A stretch of 64,000 nt of DNA from Inia geoffrensis (lineage: Eukaryota; Chordata; Mammalia; Artiodactyla; Iniidae), in contig CM070913.1 of NCBI GenBank assembly GCA_036417435.1, forward strand, positions 91,317,373-91,381,372. Reading direction: 5' to 3'. The position numbers and the translations under genes were made by a program. Below, in pieces: positions 10,698 through 22,704 of this stretch. Within the stretch, counting starts at the first letter, position 1, and the number at the start of each line of letters is the position of its first letter. The notes under the pieces are model-generated. The model saw nothing but the letters and a program-made list of their open reading frames with translations. It did no database searches and was not told the DNA's origin.

Positions 10698-11081
10698 AAA
10701 AATAGGTACTCGGGCTTCCCTGGTGGCACAGAGGTTAAGAATCCGCCTGCCAATGCAGGGGATACGGGTTCGGGCCCTGGTCCGGGAAGATGCCACATGC
10801 CGCGGAGCAACTAAGCCCGTGCGCCACAACTACTGATCCTGTGCTCTAGAGCCCGCGAGCCACAGCTACTGAAGCCCGCGCGCCTAGAGCCCTGCAACAA
10901 GAGAAGGGCTGCAACAAGAGAAGCCACCGCAATGAGAAGCCCGCGCACCACAACGAAGAGTAGCCCCCGCTCGCCACAACTAGAGAAAGCCCACGAACAG
11001 CAATGAAGACCCAACACAGCCATAAATAAATAAATAAAAATTTAAAAAAAATAATAAATAAAAAAATAAAAAATAGGTACT
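10698..11081 (+). mobile_element. CHR-type SINE (long form)
   Basis: The body is 10712-11068. The tRNA-like head is followed by the long body (CCACAACTACTGATCCTGTG, GAAGACCCAACACAGCCATA) and an AAATA-rich tail. The TSD is AAAAATAGGTACT at 10698-10710 and about 11069-11081. Confidence 0.93.
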
Positions 11082-13722
11082 TGATTTCTTACCATATTTA
11101 CCCATTCTTCAAAATATCTTGGAACTAATGTGTAGTTTTGAGAAACACTTTGTCAGTCAAGGATCTTAGTTGCAGACAACAGAATCCACCGTAGCTCATT
11201 TCAGCTGAAAGGCATTTGTCGAGTGTGGGCAGAGCCCAGCACTGTTGATGGACTTGAAGGAACAGTCTCCAGTCCACCTCCCAAGATCAAGGCTTGGAGC
11301 CACAGAGTGGGCCCGCCATGGACTCGCCGCTTCTGCCATGATTAGGAAGCTGACAAATCAGGCAGATTGTTCTAGAATCTCATTACCTCTCCCTAAATCT
11401 CAAGCAGCCAAATGGAGGCCCACATACTTCCTTGCCCCAGCGTTGGAAACAAAGCATCACAGGTGCCTCCAACTGGCAGAAACGAAATCGCAAGCCTAAA
11501 CCCTCACAGACACTTTGCTCTCTCTCAGGAGAGGCTGCATAAAGTAGGCTTTTGGAAGTTACCTACAGAAGACGAGATTTATACCGTGGGGAGATCTACG
11601 AATGCCAAGAGGGCACCTCTGGGGCAGCTATAAAAGATACTTTTCCACTATATATATCAACACCACATGTGCTGGTATTTTCCTGATGTAAAAACACAGG
11701 AAGGCATATTCTGTCGTCTGTTAATTCCCTTAAATTAACATTTTATCATATTGGCATTATTCACCCTCTGATTTTGATGCCAACTCCGGTGACATAACAA
11801 ATAACATCTTATGATTCCTTGTCCACAGCAGACTGCATTCTAGGACATCAAACGTCAAAGGGATATAAGAAGCAAGAATTTAGGTTTCATACTAAAATAA
11901 ATACACTGCTGACTTAAAGACGGACGCCCAGGTCAGGTATAAAAACGCTTTTTCCCCTTCTTGCCAAAATATATCCTATTCAAAGGTGACATTTAAGATA
12001 TAGGTGAGGCGAAACCCTAAAACACCAGTATGGCACATGGGTACCCATCAATCAGAAGAGATGCCTGGTCAGTCAGTCTAGATGTTGGTGGGTATATGCC
12101 ATGCAGTGAATGCCAGCTTACACCAGAGAAAGGAAGGCTCAGCAAATATGCCATTTGCGCCTCTGTATTTTCCACCCTTGCTGTTAGGTAGGACCATGTA
12201 AACATTCACAGTCTCTAAAATGTTAGGGTCAATGTTGTTTGCTACTTCTGGGTTGAGGCAGTAACGCTTTCAAGCACAGTCATCCATTCTTATCCATTCT
12301 TTCTCATCACCTGCCCTGACTGAAGAGGCTGTACATTCCAGGTGGTTCAGCTCAAAGATGGTAGAGCCTGTTAGGCCCAAGTCAGTGTCTGGAGAAGAGC
12401 TTCCTGCCGCCCCATGCGGGACACGAAGCAGGAGTAATAAAAATGCTTTCCTTGTCTTACGGCAATGAGACGTCAGAGCTACTTGGTACTGTAATATAAC
12501 CTAATCCGCCCGAATACACATTTCCCAACTCCGGTTTCCAGAAGTATATATTCATTGAGTTCTGGACTGTGGCCCCAGCCAAAGTAGATGGCTCAGGTAT
12601 GAAAACTCAACACTGCTAGGCGACTGGCCCTGTATCTCCTGGTTGACTGGTCTGATTCCTGTTGAAATGAGCTGGGGCGGACCCAGCCTAAGTCAGTGGG
12701 GGACCTAACATCTCTGCAGCCAAGCTCTTCCTCAATGTGATTCCCTCACTGCGGTTAATGTCTTAAATCTTTTCAATTCACTTCCCAACAAAGATCAATA
12801 ATAACCTAATAAATAGAACAGTGACTCATCACCCTGTCTTTGTCTCTTGCTTGTTTGGCCAAGCTCTGTTATTCCAGCACCCCCCTCTGCCTGTACCCCT
12901 AATGAATACCAAACATGCCAATTCATACCACATTAAACAGAAGAGCGGTTAGATGACCATGGAAATACTCCATCTGATTAGCGATAACGGTGCCTCACGA
13001 TAGATAAATACTTTCTGTGCTTCTGTTAACAAGTGAAAGCATCAGTCTATTTGGCACCTGCATTGCAAACAAATTTACAAACCACTCTGTTTTTTTAAGG
13101 TACATCAGCCCTTGGGTTTAATGGCTGTCGTGTGGTATGGAGAATTATTTCAGCAGCCATACGGGGTAAAATAAAATTATTCTCCCTCTCATGGGGAAGC
13201 AGGGAAATGTCATATACCGCAGAGCCCAAAGGAGGCTGGCGGTCTGCTCATGCCTTTCACCAGTTAGGCTGGTTTTTGGACGCCACTGAACCACAAACCC
13301 AATGCACGGTGCGTTTACATTTTTATGTGAATTTAAAAATCTTATCAAGGTTACACAACCTCGTTGTTAAAATATTACATTTGTGATCAAAGGTTTATCA
13401 TAAAATACCACGAAAAGCCATCCCACCCATTTTTGTTCTCAGGCAACCACTTTCAACTCTCCTACTATGTTATGAAGACTTTTTCCCATATATCCAAATA
13501 CCTCAATAACATGCTCTATTACAGTGTCTTGACATAGTAGGTCCAAGTATTATCTACTGATTTTCTGGGATAACGGATGAAATCTTCTCTCTCCCTCCGC
13601 AGTCTCTCCTGTCCCTGTCCATATGATTAGGTTGCTGTTCTGGTCCCTCTATTAGCTATCTTTTTCATTTTAAGCAAACATACCTCTCATCAAGAGATAA
13701 CCTGTGGACTCCCGAGTGGTTT
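11082..13722. other. Mostly unique non-coding DNA
   Basis: No gene is seen. Bases 11130-11530 (GTTGCAGACAACAGAATCCA and downstream) look like an unassigned ancient repeat with a relative near 45390. The remainder (11530-13722) shows no repeat or ORF I can support. Confidence 0.4.
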
Positions 13723-14078
13723 AAAAGTCTGTTTGCCGGGGCTTCCCTCGTGGCGCAGTGGTTGAGAATCTGCCTGCTAATGCAGGGGACACGGGTTCGT
13801 ACCCTGGTCCGGGAAGATCCCACATGCCGCGGAGCAACTAGGCCCGTGAGCCACAACTACTGAGCCTGCGCGTCTGGAGCCTGTGCTCCGCAACAGGAGA
13901 GGCCGCGATAGTGAGAGGCCCGCGCACACCGCGATGAAGAGTGGCCCCCACTTGCCACAACTAGAGAAAGCCCTCGCCCAGAAACGAAGACCCAACACAG
14001 CGAAAAAATAAATAAATAAATAAACTCCTACCCCCAACATCTTTAAAAAAAAAATAAATAAATAAAAGTCTGTTTGCC
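13723..14078 (+). mobile_element. CHR-type SINE (long form)
   Basis: The body is 13738-14063, with TSD AAAAGTCTGTTTGCC at both ends. The A-rich tail is interrupted by about 20 bp of other sequence (ACTCCTACCCCCAACATC) between two AAATA runs. Confidence 0.93.
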
Positions 14079-15560
14079 CAGTTTTGACACTCTTCCTATG
14101 CAGAAGTGGAGTCTAGGGACCCTCCCCTGCAATACAGGCTGGCCTTAGTGACTCATGTCTGAAGCTTAGAATGCAGTGGAAGTGATGCCCTGTTATTTCT
14201 GAGGCTCGGTCATCCAAGGCGATATAGCTCCCACCCGGTTTTCTCCCTGGGGACCATTGTTATTGGAACGCAGCTGCCATGCTGTGACGAAGGCCAGGCC
14301 ACATGGAGAGGCCACTGTCGTGTAAATGATCTGGTCGGCGGCACTGACCCACCAGAGCCGTCAATGAGGAAGCCTTCGAGGGGACTCCCCCAGCTGAGCA
14401 GAAGCCAGCTAGCTGAGTCCTGTCAACTCCCAGAACCACAACAGAAAACGATATAAATGACAATCGCCTTGGTTATGCCACAACATGCGCTTTCTTATGC
14501 AGCAAGAGGTAACTGAGACTCCACACGCTTTATAAGATGAGAATACTAGCACTGCTTAAATGCCCCTTCAGCTCTTAATACCACATTGACCTCCCAACTT
14601 TTCTCATTTCTAACTTTTCCTTTTATCCTCTCAAGGTTGATAATATCTACATTGTGTCCTGAAGTATAATGAAGCCCCTGGTGCTTTCTACAAAGGCTGA
14701 GTCTAAAAGCTGGAAACCAGTAATGGATCCATTTATACTCACACAAATATCGTTCACTGGGGAGCAGAGCTTCTCCGTCTAGATGCTGTTGATGTTTGGG
14801 GCCAGAAAACTCTTTGTTCTCGGTCTAGTCTCTGCGCTTTACATATTTAGCAGCATCCCTGCACTCAGCACACGAAACGCCAGTATCATCCTCCTGTTGT
14901 GACGGCCAAACATGTCTCCAGACTTCACCCAATGCCACCTCAGTTGAGAACCACCGTGGTAGGACTAAAGAGTATACGAGGATCCATTTCTTTCCACTCT
15001 AATATTTACCGGTGATGGTGTTACTGACCACCTGTCTCTTCTACCTTCCCCAACTTATTACTTTCAGAACCTTCATGGTTGTCAAGCTCTTTACTGACCT
15101 CTCCATTCTCCTGGGGCTCTTCCCAGCAGAACTTCCCGTGCTTCTGTTCCAACGGATACGTTCTCCAGGGAAACAACATAGATGTAATTTGGGGACTTTC
15201 CTCTACTAGATTCAGGGTTTAATAAATATAGGCACCAAAGGATGGAAAAAAATTTTAAATGCTGGAGCAGGAGGGGGGGAAATCCTTAATTTTCTTCAGC
15301 AGCAGCAACTACAAACCCTACTGTGTACAGGGTTTCGTGCAAGCCGAACCGGCTGCCTGTAGTAGATGTGCCTTTGAAAACTGAATGTAAAGAAATTTTA
15401 AAAATCTTTTTTTTTTTTTTTTTTTGTGCCAGTGGAGCGCACTGCTAAAAATGATCCTAAAATGGTAAGATCAAGATCCGGATCAAATGCTACATCCTTC
15501 TTAATCTCTCCAGGTAGAAACAATTGTGTAAAGTTTATTATAGATATTATAGAAAATAAA
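14079..15560. other. Unique DNA with one hAT-like MITE
   Basis: No gene is recognised. A MER20-like element is listed separately at 14760-14960. A T21 run lies at 15405-15425. Confidence 0.4.
14760..14960 (-). mobile_element. MER20-like hAT transposon relic
   Basis: GATGTTTGGGGCCAGAAAAC, TTTAGCAGCATCCCTGCACT, CCAAACATGTCTCCAGACTT and TTGAGAACCACCGTGG appear in the order found in the ancient hAT-Charlie element I know as MER20. The element is diverged and non-coding. The orientation label is tentative. Confidence 0.6.
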
Positions 15561-15574
15561 TTTTATATGGAGAC

Positions 15575-15805
15575 AGTAGAGCATAGAGTGAAGAATACTG
15601 ACTCTGGAAAAAGGCAGCCTGGCTTTGAACCCCAGTTTCTGCACCTACTGGCTCTGTGACTCAGGCAAACCAGTGCCTGCACTGTGCCTCAGTCTGTTCA
15701 TCTGTACAATGTAAACGTTTCCATGTTATTGGGTAGATGTGAGGATTGTATGCATGAAAAGTACTTAGAACTGTGGCTGGCTCGTGGCAAGCAAAAATAC
15801 ATGCT
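15575..15805 (+). repeat. MIR SINE
   Basis: The MIR core is visible: CTGGCTTTGAACCCCAGTTT, GCCTCAGTCTGTTCATCTGT and GATGTGAGGATTGTATGC. Confidence 0.85.
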
Positions 15806-15819
15806 AGCTATAACTGGAC

Positions 15820-15941
15820 AAAACTAAAAGTCAGAAAGATACATGCACCCCTATGTTCATAGCAGCACTACTTACAATAGTCAAGACATGGAAACAACTG
15901 AAATGTCCATTGAGAGATGAATGGATAAAGCAGATGTCACA

Positions 15942-15989
<48 letters not shown>

Positions 15990-16365
15990 ATGGAATATTA
16001 CTCAGCCATAAAAAAGAATGAAATAATCCCATTTGCAGCAACATGGAAGAACTCTGAGATTATCATACTAATTGAAGTCAGAAAGAGAAAGACGAATTTC
16101 ACATGATGTCACTTCTCTATGGAATCTAAGATATGACACAAATGAACTTATTTACAAGACAAAAACAGACTCACAGACATAGAGAGCAGGCTTTGGGTTG
16201 CCAAGGGGGAAGTGAAGTGGGGGAGGGATGGGTTGGGAGTTTGGTTTTAGCAGATGCAATCTATTACGTATAGAATGGATAAACAACTAGGTCCTACAGT
16301 AGAGCACAGGGAACTCCATTCAATATCCTGTGATAAACTATAGTGGAAAAGAATAAAACAATACA
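15820..16365 (+). mobile_element. L1 3' segment with ORF2 C-terminal remnant
   Basis: The sense L1 starts AGATACATGCACCCCTATG and runs into the 3'UTR. The reading frame around 15985-16110 encodes the end of ORF2 (MEYYSAIKKNEIIPFAATWK). An expanded CA run (15944-15989) has replaced the usual GTGGTACATATATACAATGG stretch. No endonuclease or reverse transcriptase region is present. Confidence 0.9.
15944..15989. repeat. (CA)n microsatellite inside L1
   Basis: An almost pure CA run of about 45 bp. Confidence 0.95.
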
Positions 16366-16454
16366 ATAGCTAGCACTGCTATCATCATCCACTCTGCCTG
16401 ACCTCAAGACCCCTTCCAGCCCTGCCTCTTACCCTGTGGGAACAGGAGAAAGGG

Positions 16455-16800
16455 AGCCCAGTCTGAAGGATTTGAGCCCCAGATTTACACAGCTAGGCGA
16501 CCTTGGGCACATCGTGAATGCTCTCAGGGCCAAGTTTTCTCATCTTAAAAGAAGATCTAAATGAGATATGGTACAAGCCTCCCTCTGTGTTTCCTGCTCA
16601 GGCTCTGGACTCAGGCCGTCTGGGTTCAAAGCCCAGCTTTGCTCTGTCCTAGTTCTACGAATTTGCAAGTTACTTAAACTCTCTGGCCCTTGTTTTTCTC
16701 ATCTGGGAACAGAGTTCTAAATAGCATCTATCTCTGAGAGCTCTTTTGAGGAGCAAAGGAGTTAATGCATGGGAAGTGTAAAAAGCGTGCGTGGCATTAT
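16455..16800 (+). repeat. Two adjacent MIR-type fragments
   Basis: The first (about 16455-16570) shows GCGACCTTGGGCACATCGTG and TTTTCTCATCTTAAAAG. The second (about 16595-16800) shows TCTGGGTTCAAAGCCCAGCT and TTGCAAGTTACTTAAACTCT. Confidence 0.75.
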
Positions 16801-17355
16801 TAAGTTTTCACTAAGGTTGCTTATCATCAGTAGAATCATGCGATACACACCATGACAGATACGTATTCAATATGTTCTTGGCAAATGACATAGCGAGAGA
16901 GGGAAGGAGGGGGAAGCAGGGAGACGAAACTGTCACACCATTCAGTGAAATCCTGCTGCGTGCTGGGGGCAGGCAGGAATTCTCTGTTCCCTCAGTCACT
17001 CTCAGAAACACAGCCCCTCCCACTGGGAGCACCGTACCTGCACTGACAGTCACTCTTGGATTAAGGATGTATTTTTCACACACAGCCTCCCCGCCCAGAA
17101 GCCAGCTTGGTGTTCAACCAAGGAACGCTAAACTGCTTCAATGCCAGAGGAAAACCCTGGTGGTTTTGAGGCTTCTAGATTGTGTCTTCTCAGCGGTTGA
17201 AGGAATTTTCAAGGGCAAGGTGGATTGCGTGTTATTTTCACGTCACGCATTCACTTTGGAACCTGAAATCCCATAGAAGATGGGCCTCCACTCCCATGTG
17301 CAGTGCCTGGCACACAGCAGGCTTGCAGAGAGACGTGGTTGAATGAAATCTAAAA
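16801..17355. other. Unique non-coding DNA
   Basis: A 134-codon frame at 16872-17276 has no recognisable domain and overlaps a minus-strand frame, so it is not supported as a gene. Confidence 0.4.
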
Positions 17356-18187
17356 TCATGAGTTCATGCAGATGGCCAACAGGCACACGAAAAGATGCTC
17401 ATCATCGATAATTACTAGGGAAATGCACATCAAAACTACAAGGAGGTACCACCTCACACTGCTCAGAATGGCCATCACTAAAAAGTCTACAAATAATAAA
17501 TGCTGGAGAGGGTGTGGAGAGAAGGGAACCCTCCTGCACTGTTGGTGGGAATGTAAGTTGATGCAGCCGCTATGGAGAACAGTATGGAGGTTCCTTAAAA
17601 AACTAAAAATAGAGTTGCCATATGATCCAGCAATCCCACTCCTGGGCATATACCCTGAGAAAACTGCAATTCGAAAAGATACATGCACCCCATTGTTCAT
17701 AGGCACTATTTACAATAGCCAAGACATGGAAACAACCTAAATGTCCATCGACAGATGAATGGATAAAGATGTGGTACATATGTACAATGGAATACTACTC
17801 AGCCATAAAAAAGAATGAAATAATGCCATTTGCAGCAATATGGACGGACCTAGAGATTGTCATACTAAGCGAAGTAAGCCAGACAAAGAAAGACAAATAT
17901 CATATGATATCACTTATATGTGGAACCTAAAATACAACACAAATGAACGTATCTATGAAACAGAAACAGATTCACAGACCTAGAGAACAGGCTTGTGGTT
18001 GCCAAGGGGGAGGGGGGTGGGGGAGGGAAGGAATGGGAGTTTGGGATTAGCAGATGCAAACTATTATATATAGGCTGGATAAACAACAAAGTCATATTGT
18101 ATAGTACAGGGAACTGTATTCAATATCCTATGATAAACCGTAATGGAAAAGAATATGAAAAAGAATGTATACCTGTATATATATATA

Positions 18188-18239
<52 letters not shown>

Positions 18240-18327
18240 ACTGAATCACTTTGCTGTACGGCAGATATTAACACAACACTGTAAATCAAATATACTTCAA
18301 GAAAATTTGTAAAAACTTCATGAGCTC
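17356..18327 (+). mobile_element. L1 3' segment with ORF2 C-terminal remnant
   Basis: The element is 17366-18317 with TSD TCATGAGTTC / TCATGAGCTC. One open frame (17366-17740) encodes the C-terminal region of L1 ORF2 ([20 protein letters not shown], then [17 protein letters not shown]). The frame breaks at 17740 and continues in another frame toward the 3'UTR, so it is non-functional. A TG microsatellite lies in the 3'UTR. Confidence 0.93.
18189..18237. repeat. (TG)n microsatellite in L1 3'UTR
   Basis: TG units run for about 45 bp after a short TA/TG mix. Confidence 0.95.
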
Positions 18328-19952
18328 TTGGCCACATTCATTCTTCATACAAACCCACAACAGGTTTATTTCTGGAGGAAACATCTGGGCAGGACTGCAG
18401 GATGATGCAGCTCAAACCTGGAGCATTTCTATTCACATCCATGTTTCCTATGGAGGTTTTCAGAGCCTCCAGGTGAGGGCTCACATGGCATCTCAAGGGA
18501 TGGGGCAATTCTCATACAGTTTGCTCTTGCCTTGAGTTGCACCGTATCTCCTGGTCCAGACAAATGTGCCCGGACTCGGTGTCTCAGGACATGGTATCAA
18601 AGCTTTGGTTTCAACGAGGGGCCTGGGAGGTGATGATGGTAAAATCTGGTGAACCTGGGTCTCATGCCTGATCAAAAGTGGGCAGTTTGAACTCCAGCTA
18701 AGGGATGCCTTGTAGGAACGTGGACCTGGGGTTTGCACATTTCCAGATTTTTTGAGAGAAGCCAAGAATCAATATTTTTATGTAAGATCTCCTGATTTTT
18801 CTTACATTTGGTTCACCTTTGGTGAAAGCCCCTTGGAAGCCCAAACAAAACACATTTACAGGTTGTGCTGGCCTGTGGGCTTCAATCTGTGACTTCTGTC
18901 CTAGTAGATAATAATCATCCCTAACAGTAAAGTCCTTTTGGATAAAAACGGGAAGAGTTTGAACTCTACTTGTCTGCACTCCCCAGCGAGGTGAGGATTT
19001 TCCCAGGACCCCAATTCATCTCTTTGAGTCACCCCACAACCCCTGCTGCCTCAGAATAAGGTCCCTTTTATTCTGGGCCACCTGAAGAAATCCCCTGGTA
19101 TCACAAAAGCACTGCTTACTTTTGCATTACTAATTTCAAATCTTATTTAGCATCAATTCTCAGAATTAAGAAGCTAAGTGACAGCTGTTTAATTAACTCC
19201 TTAAGCTGATTAGACAGCATTATTGAAATCCCCTCAAGGAAGAATATGTAGCTGTTGGGAGAACCCAGGGCCATGCTGCTGCCCCTGTTTAAATTCTGTA
19301 AGATGCTAAACCAATCAGCCAAGCAGTCTTGACATCTTCAAGGATGCGGTCAAATATAGATTTTTATTTATTACATTAACTGCTACAGAAGACTCCAAAT
19401 GATAACAGTAACACGAACTCCTTTAGATCTGCTAAGCAAACGGTCCTGCATTGAAAAAAAAAAAAGAAAAGAGAAGAAAAAGGAATTTATTGGGGGTTTC
19501 TCAAAAAGCACTTTATGACGTGCAGACATCCCAAGTGTTTAGTTGTGTTGCATTAGGAGAAGGGTTTGAATTAACCCTTTGTCCTCACATAATGGGTTGT
19601 AAATCCTCCTCCTAATTAAAAAGACAAAGGCATATTAATGAGTTTAAGACTTTAAGCCAATTTTGTCTTCAACAATTCTGTTTTTAAAGTGGAATTTCCA
19701 AGGAAGAGAGGAAGCCACCATTTTTTGCTGATTTTAAATGTGGGTCTGAGGTTGGCTGGACATCCCAGCACTGGAGAAAGAGTATAAAGGGATGGATTTT
19801 TTAAAAAAATTTCCACTTTTTAATCCCTGTCTGGGCAACACTGAGCAGAAGCCAACAAAACATGGAGTGAAGAGAATGTCAAAGATCTCGCAGGCAGAAA
19901 GAGAGGCTGGAGAATAAATTCCTATTTGCCTAAATGCTTTAGAAATGGAACA
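18328..19952. other. Repeat-poor DNA, possible conserved non-coding block
   Basis: No gene is visible. Bases 19130-19440 are AT-rich and free of recognised repeats. They contain CAGCTG (19182-19187) next to TTAATTAA (19189-19196) and GCTGATTAGACAG, a texture common in developmental enhancers. This is an impression, not proof. Bases 19453-19480 are A-rich. Confidence 0.35.
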
Positions 19953-20194
19953 TAAGTTTAACTTAAAAATTTTTTAAATTTCGTTTTTAATTGAAGTATA
20001 GTTGATTTACAATGTTGTGTTAGTTTCTGGTGAACAGCAAAGTGATTGAGTTATACATATATATATATACACTCCTTTTCATACTCTTTGCTGTTATGGT
20101 TTATCACAGGATACTGAATATCGTTCCCTGTGCTCTACAGTAGGACCTTGTTTATCCATCCTATAGTGGTTTGCATCGGCTGTAAGTTTAACTT
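19953..20194 (-). mobile_element. L1 3'-end fragment
   Basis: The element is 19965-20182. It reads TTAATTGAAGTATAGTTGAT, GGTTTATCACAGGATACTGA and GTTTATCCATCCTATAG. The TSD TAAGTTTAACTT is at 19953-19964 and 20183-20194. It is 3'UTR only. Confidence 0.92.
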
Positions 20195-20409
20195 TTGAAT
20201 TGAGTTTTAGGGGGACGTTTGCAGGAGGCTGGGGAGGCATGGTGTGACACAGATTTTGTGGGCTGGTTTTGTGTGCTGAAAATTTCACCAACTTGCTCAA
20301 GGCACAGAGGTTTTTGTTGTTATCTATTTTCTGGACAGCTTATGGAGATGTAATTCACATATACAGGTCACCCATTTAAAGTTTACTGTTTTTTAGTTTT
20401 AAAAAATTA

Positions 20410-20700
20410 TTTATTTATTTATTTATTTTTGGCTGTGTTGGGTCTTCGTTGCTGTGCATGGGCTTCTCACTGCGGTGGCCTCTCCTATTGTGGAGCACGG
20501 GCTCTAGGCGCGCAGGCTCAGTACTTGTGGCCCGTGGGCTCAAAAGTTGTGGCTCACGGGCTCTAGAGCACAGGCTCAGTAGTTGTGGTGCACGGGCTTA
20601 GCTGCTCCGCGGCATGTGGGATCTTCCCGGACCAGGGCTCGAACCCGTGTCGCCTGCATTGGCAGGTGGATTCTCAACCACCGCGCCACCAGGGAAGCCC
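20410..20700 (-). mobile_element. CHR-type SINE (long form) in old L1
   Basis: A (TTTA)n tail is followed by TTTTGGCTGTGTTGGGTCTT and ends CCACCAGGGAAGCCC. The probable TSD is the short TATTTATT, which is ambiguous with the tail. Confidence 0.9.
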
Positions 20701-20935
20701 TATTTATTAGTTTTTAATGTATTCACAGGTACATGCCACCATCACCACAGTAAATTTTAGAACATTTCTGTCACCTCAGAAAGAAACCCTGTATCTGTGG
20801 CTTTTCTTCCCCTCCAATCACCACCCCTACTCTGACCCTAAGCAATTACTCATCTATCTCCTGTCCCTAGGGATTTCTCTGTTTTGGATATTTCAAAGGA
20901 ATTGAATTATGCAATATGTGGGGCTTTTTTTTTAA

Positions 20936-21160
20936 CCTCACTTTTTTTTTTTTTTTTTTTTTTGCGGTACGCGGGCCTCTCACTGTTGTGGCCTATCCTG
21001 TTGTGGAGCACAGGCTCCGGACGCGCAGGCTCAGCGGCCATGGCTCACGGGCCTAGCTGCTCCGCGGCATGTGGGATCTTCCCAGACTGGGGCACGAACC
21101 CGTGTCCCCTGCATTGGCAGGCCGACTCTCAACCACTGCGCCACCAGGGAAGCCCCTCAC
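20936..21160 (-). mobile_element. CHR-type SINE (short form) in old L1
   Basis: The body is 20942-21154, with a T22 tail, GCGGTACGCGGGCCTCTCAC, and CCACCAGGGAAGCC at its far end. The TSD is CCTCAC(T)n. Confidence 0.93.
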
Positions 21161-21164
21161 TTTT

Positions 21165-21890
21165 TATTTAATTTTAAAAATTGAGGTGTAATTGATGTGT
21201 AATATGTTACATGTATAAAATATAGTGATTCACAATTTTTAAAGGTCATACTCTATTTATAGTTATTACAAAATATTGGCTATATACCCCCCTGCTGTAC
21301 GATATATCCTGGTAGCTTATTTTATAACTAACAGTTTGTACCTCTTAATCCCCTACACTTCCCTCTTCCCTCTCCCCACTGATAACCACTAGTGTGTTGT
21401 ATTTTTTAGATTCCACATATAAGTGATATCATACAGTATTTGTCTTTCTCTGTCTGACTTATTTCACTTAGCATAATGCCCTACAAGTCCATCCATGTTG
21501 CTGCAAATGGCAAAATTTCATTCTTTTTCATGATCGTGTAATAGTCCATTATATATATATACCACTTCTTCTTTACCCATTCATCCATTGATGGATGGAC
21601 ACAGGCTGCTTCCATATTTTGGCAACTGTAAATAATGCTGCTATGAACACTGGAGTGCATGTATCTTTTCAAATTAGTGTTTTTGTTTTTTGGATATATA
21701 ACCAGCCATAGAATTGCTGAGCCATAGGATAGTTCTATTTTTAGTTTTTTGAGGAGCCTCTGTACTGTTCTCCATAGTGGCAGCACCAATTTACATTCCC
21801 ACCCATAGTGTAGGAGGGTTCCCTTTTCTCCATATCTTTGCCAGCATTTGTTATTTGTGTTCTTTTTGATGATAGCCATTCTGACTGGCT
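21165..21890 (-). mobile_element. Younger L1 3' segment with ORF2 remnant
   Basis: It runs from TTGAGGTGTAATTGATGTGT to GATGATAGCCATTCTGACTG. The minus-strand frame 21879-21481 (132 codons) encodes ORF2 C-terminal sequence ([20 protein letters not shown] and on to [11 protein letters not shown]). It is 5'-truncated and cannot encode active enzymes. Confidence 0.9.
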
Positions 21891-21990
21891 TCCTTTACAA
21901 AGCATAACGCCACCACGGTTCGTCTATGGTGTGGTGTGTATCAGTGCTTCATTCCTCTCATGGCTGAATAATATTCCTCAAGGCATGGAG

Positions 21991-22450
21991 TTTTACTGTC
22001 TTCCATTTTGCAAAAGTCAATTCTAATGCTGTTCAAATCAGAGTTTGTAAATTAGGGCTCTGTAGACTGAATCCAGCCCACAGACATGCTTTGCTTGGAT
22101 TATACAGATTTAATTCTTTTTAATGGAGCACAATATTTAAAAATTGGTACATATGCAAAAATCTGGATTTTTGGTTTGTCTTGAAAAATCAGAGGTGCAG
22201 GCAATTCTGGGGCATCATTCAGTGGGCATGGAGTAGTGACCTCTCTCCACTTCACCAAATTCCACTTCTTTGTACAACACGGCCGGCCACAGGAGGCTTT
22301 GAATCTGGGGTCTGTTGTTTAGATCTTTGCAGACTGGCAACACGTGTAGAATTCAGCAATGCCAGGATGCAAACATTGCCCAGTCCCAACACTAAAGCTA
22401 AAATGTATCGGAAAGTATGAAAGACACAAGGGTAAGTACCCAACTTCCTT
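21991..22450. other. Non-coding DNA, possible hAT relic
   Basis: Bases about 22040-22110 (GACTGAATCCAGCCCACAGA) faintly resemble an ancient hAT element. No gene is seen. Confidence 0.25.
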
Positions 22451-22458
22451 TATGACAC

Positions 22459-22489
<31 letters not shown>

Positions 22490-22704
22490 TTATTATTTTT
22501 TTTTGTGGTACGCGGGCCTCCCACTGCCGCGGCCTCTTCCACTGCAGAGCACAGGCTCCGGACGCCCAGGCCCAGCGGCCACGGCCCACGGGCCCAGCCC
22601 CTCCACGGCATGTGGGATCTTCCCGGACCGGGGCACGAACCCGCATCCCCTGCATCGGCAGGTGGACTCCCAACCACTGTGCCACCAGGGAAGCCCTATG
22701 ACAT
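22451..22704 (-). mobile_element. CHR-type SINE (short form)
   Basis: The body is 22459-22696 with a long (TTTA)n tail. The TSD is TATGACAC / TATGACAT. Confidence 0.93.

Larger units (their letters stand above)
20335..21990 (-). mobile_element. Old L1 interrupted by two SINEs and a younger L1
   Basis: Old-L1 antisense pieces are at about 20335-20409 (TGGAGATGTAATTCACATAT), 20701-20935 (CCATCACCACAGTAAATTTT, TTCTCTGTTTTGGATATTTC) and about 21890-21990 (GTGTATCAGTGCTTCATTCC, GGCTGAATAATATTCC). They read continuously once the two CHR SINEs and the younger L1 are removed. Confidence 0.75.

Noticed and set aside
10712..10800. tRNA gene
   Set aside because: A-box and B-box text is present, but it is the tRNA-like head of a SINE followed by the SINE body. 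No cloverleaf-competent free-standing tRNA was found.
17366..17740. 124-codon protein with [17 protein letters not shown]
   Set aside because: It is a real protein relic but not a host gene: the C-terminal end of L1 ORF2 in a 5'-truncated copy.
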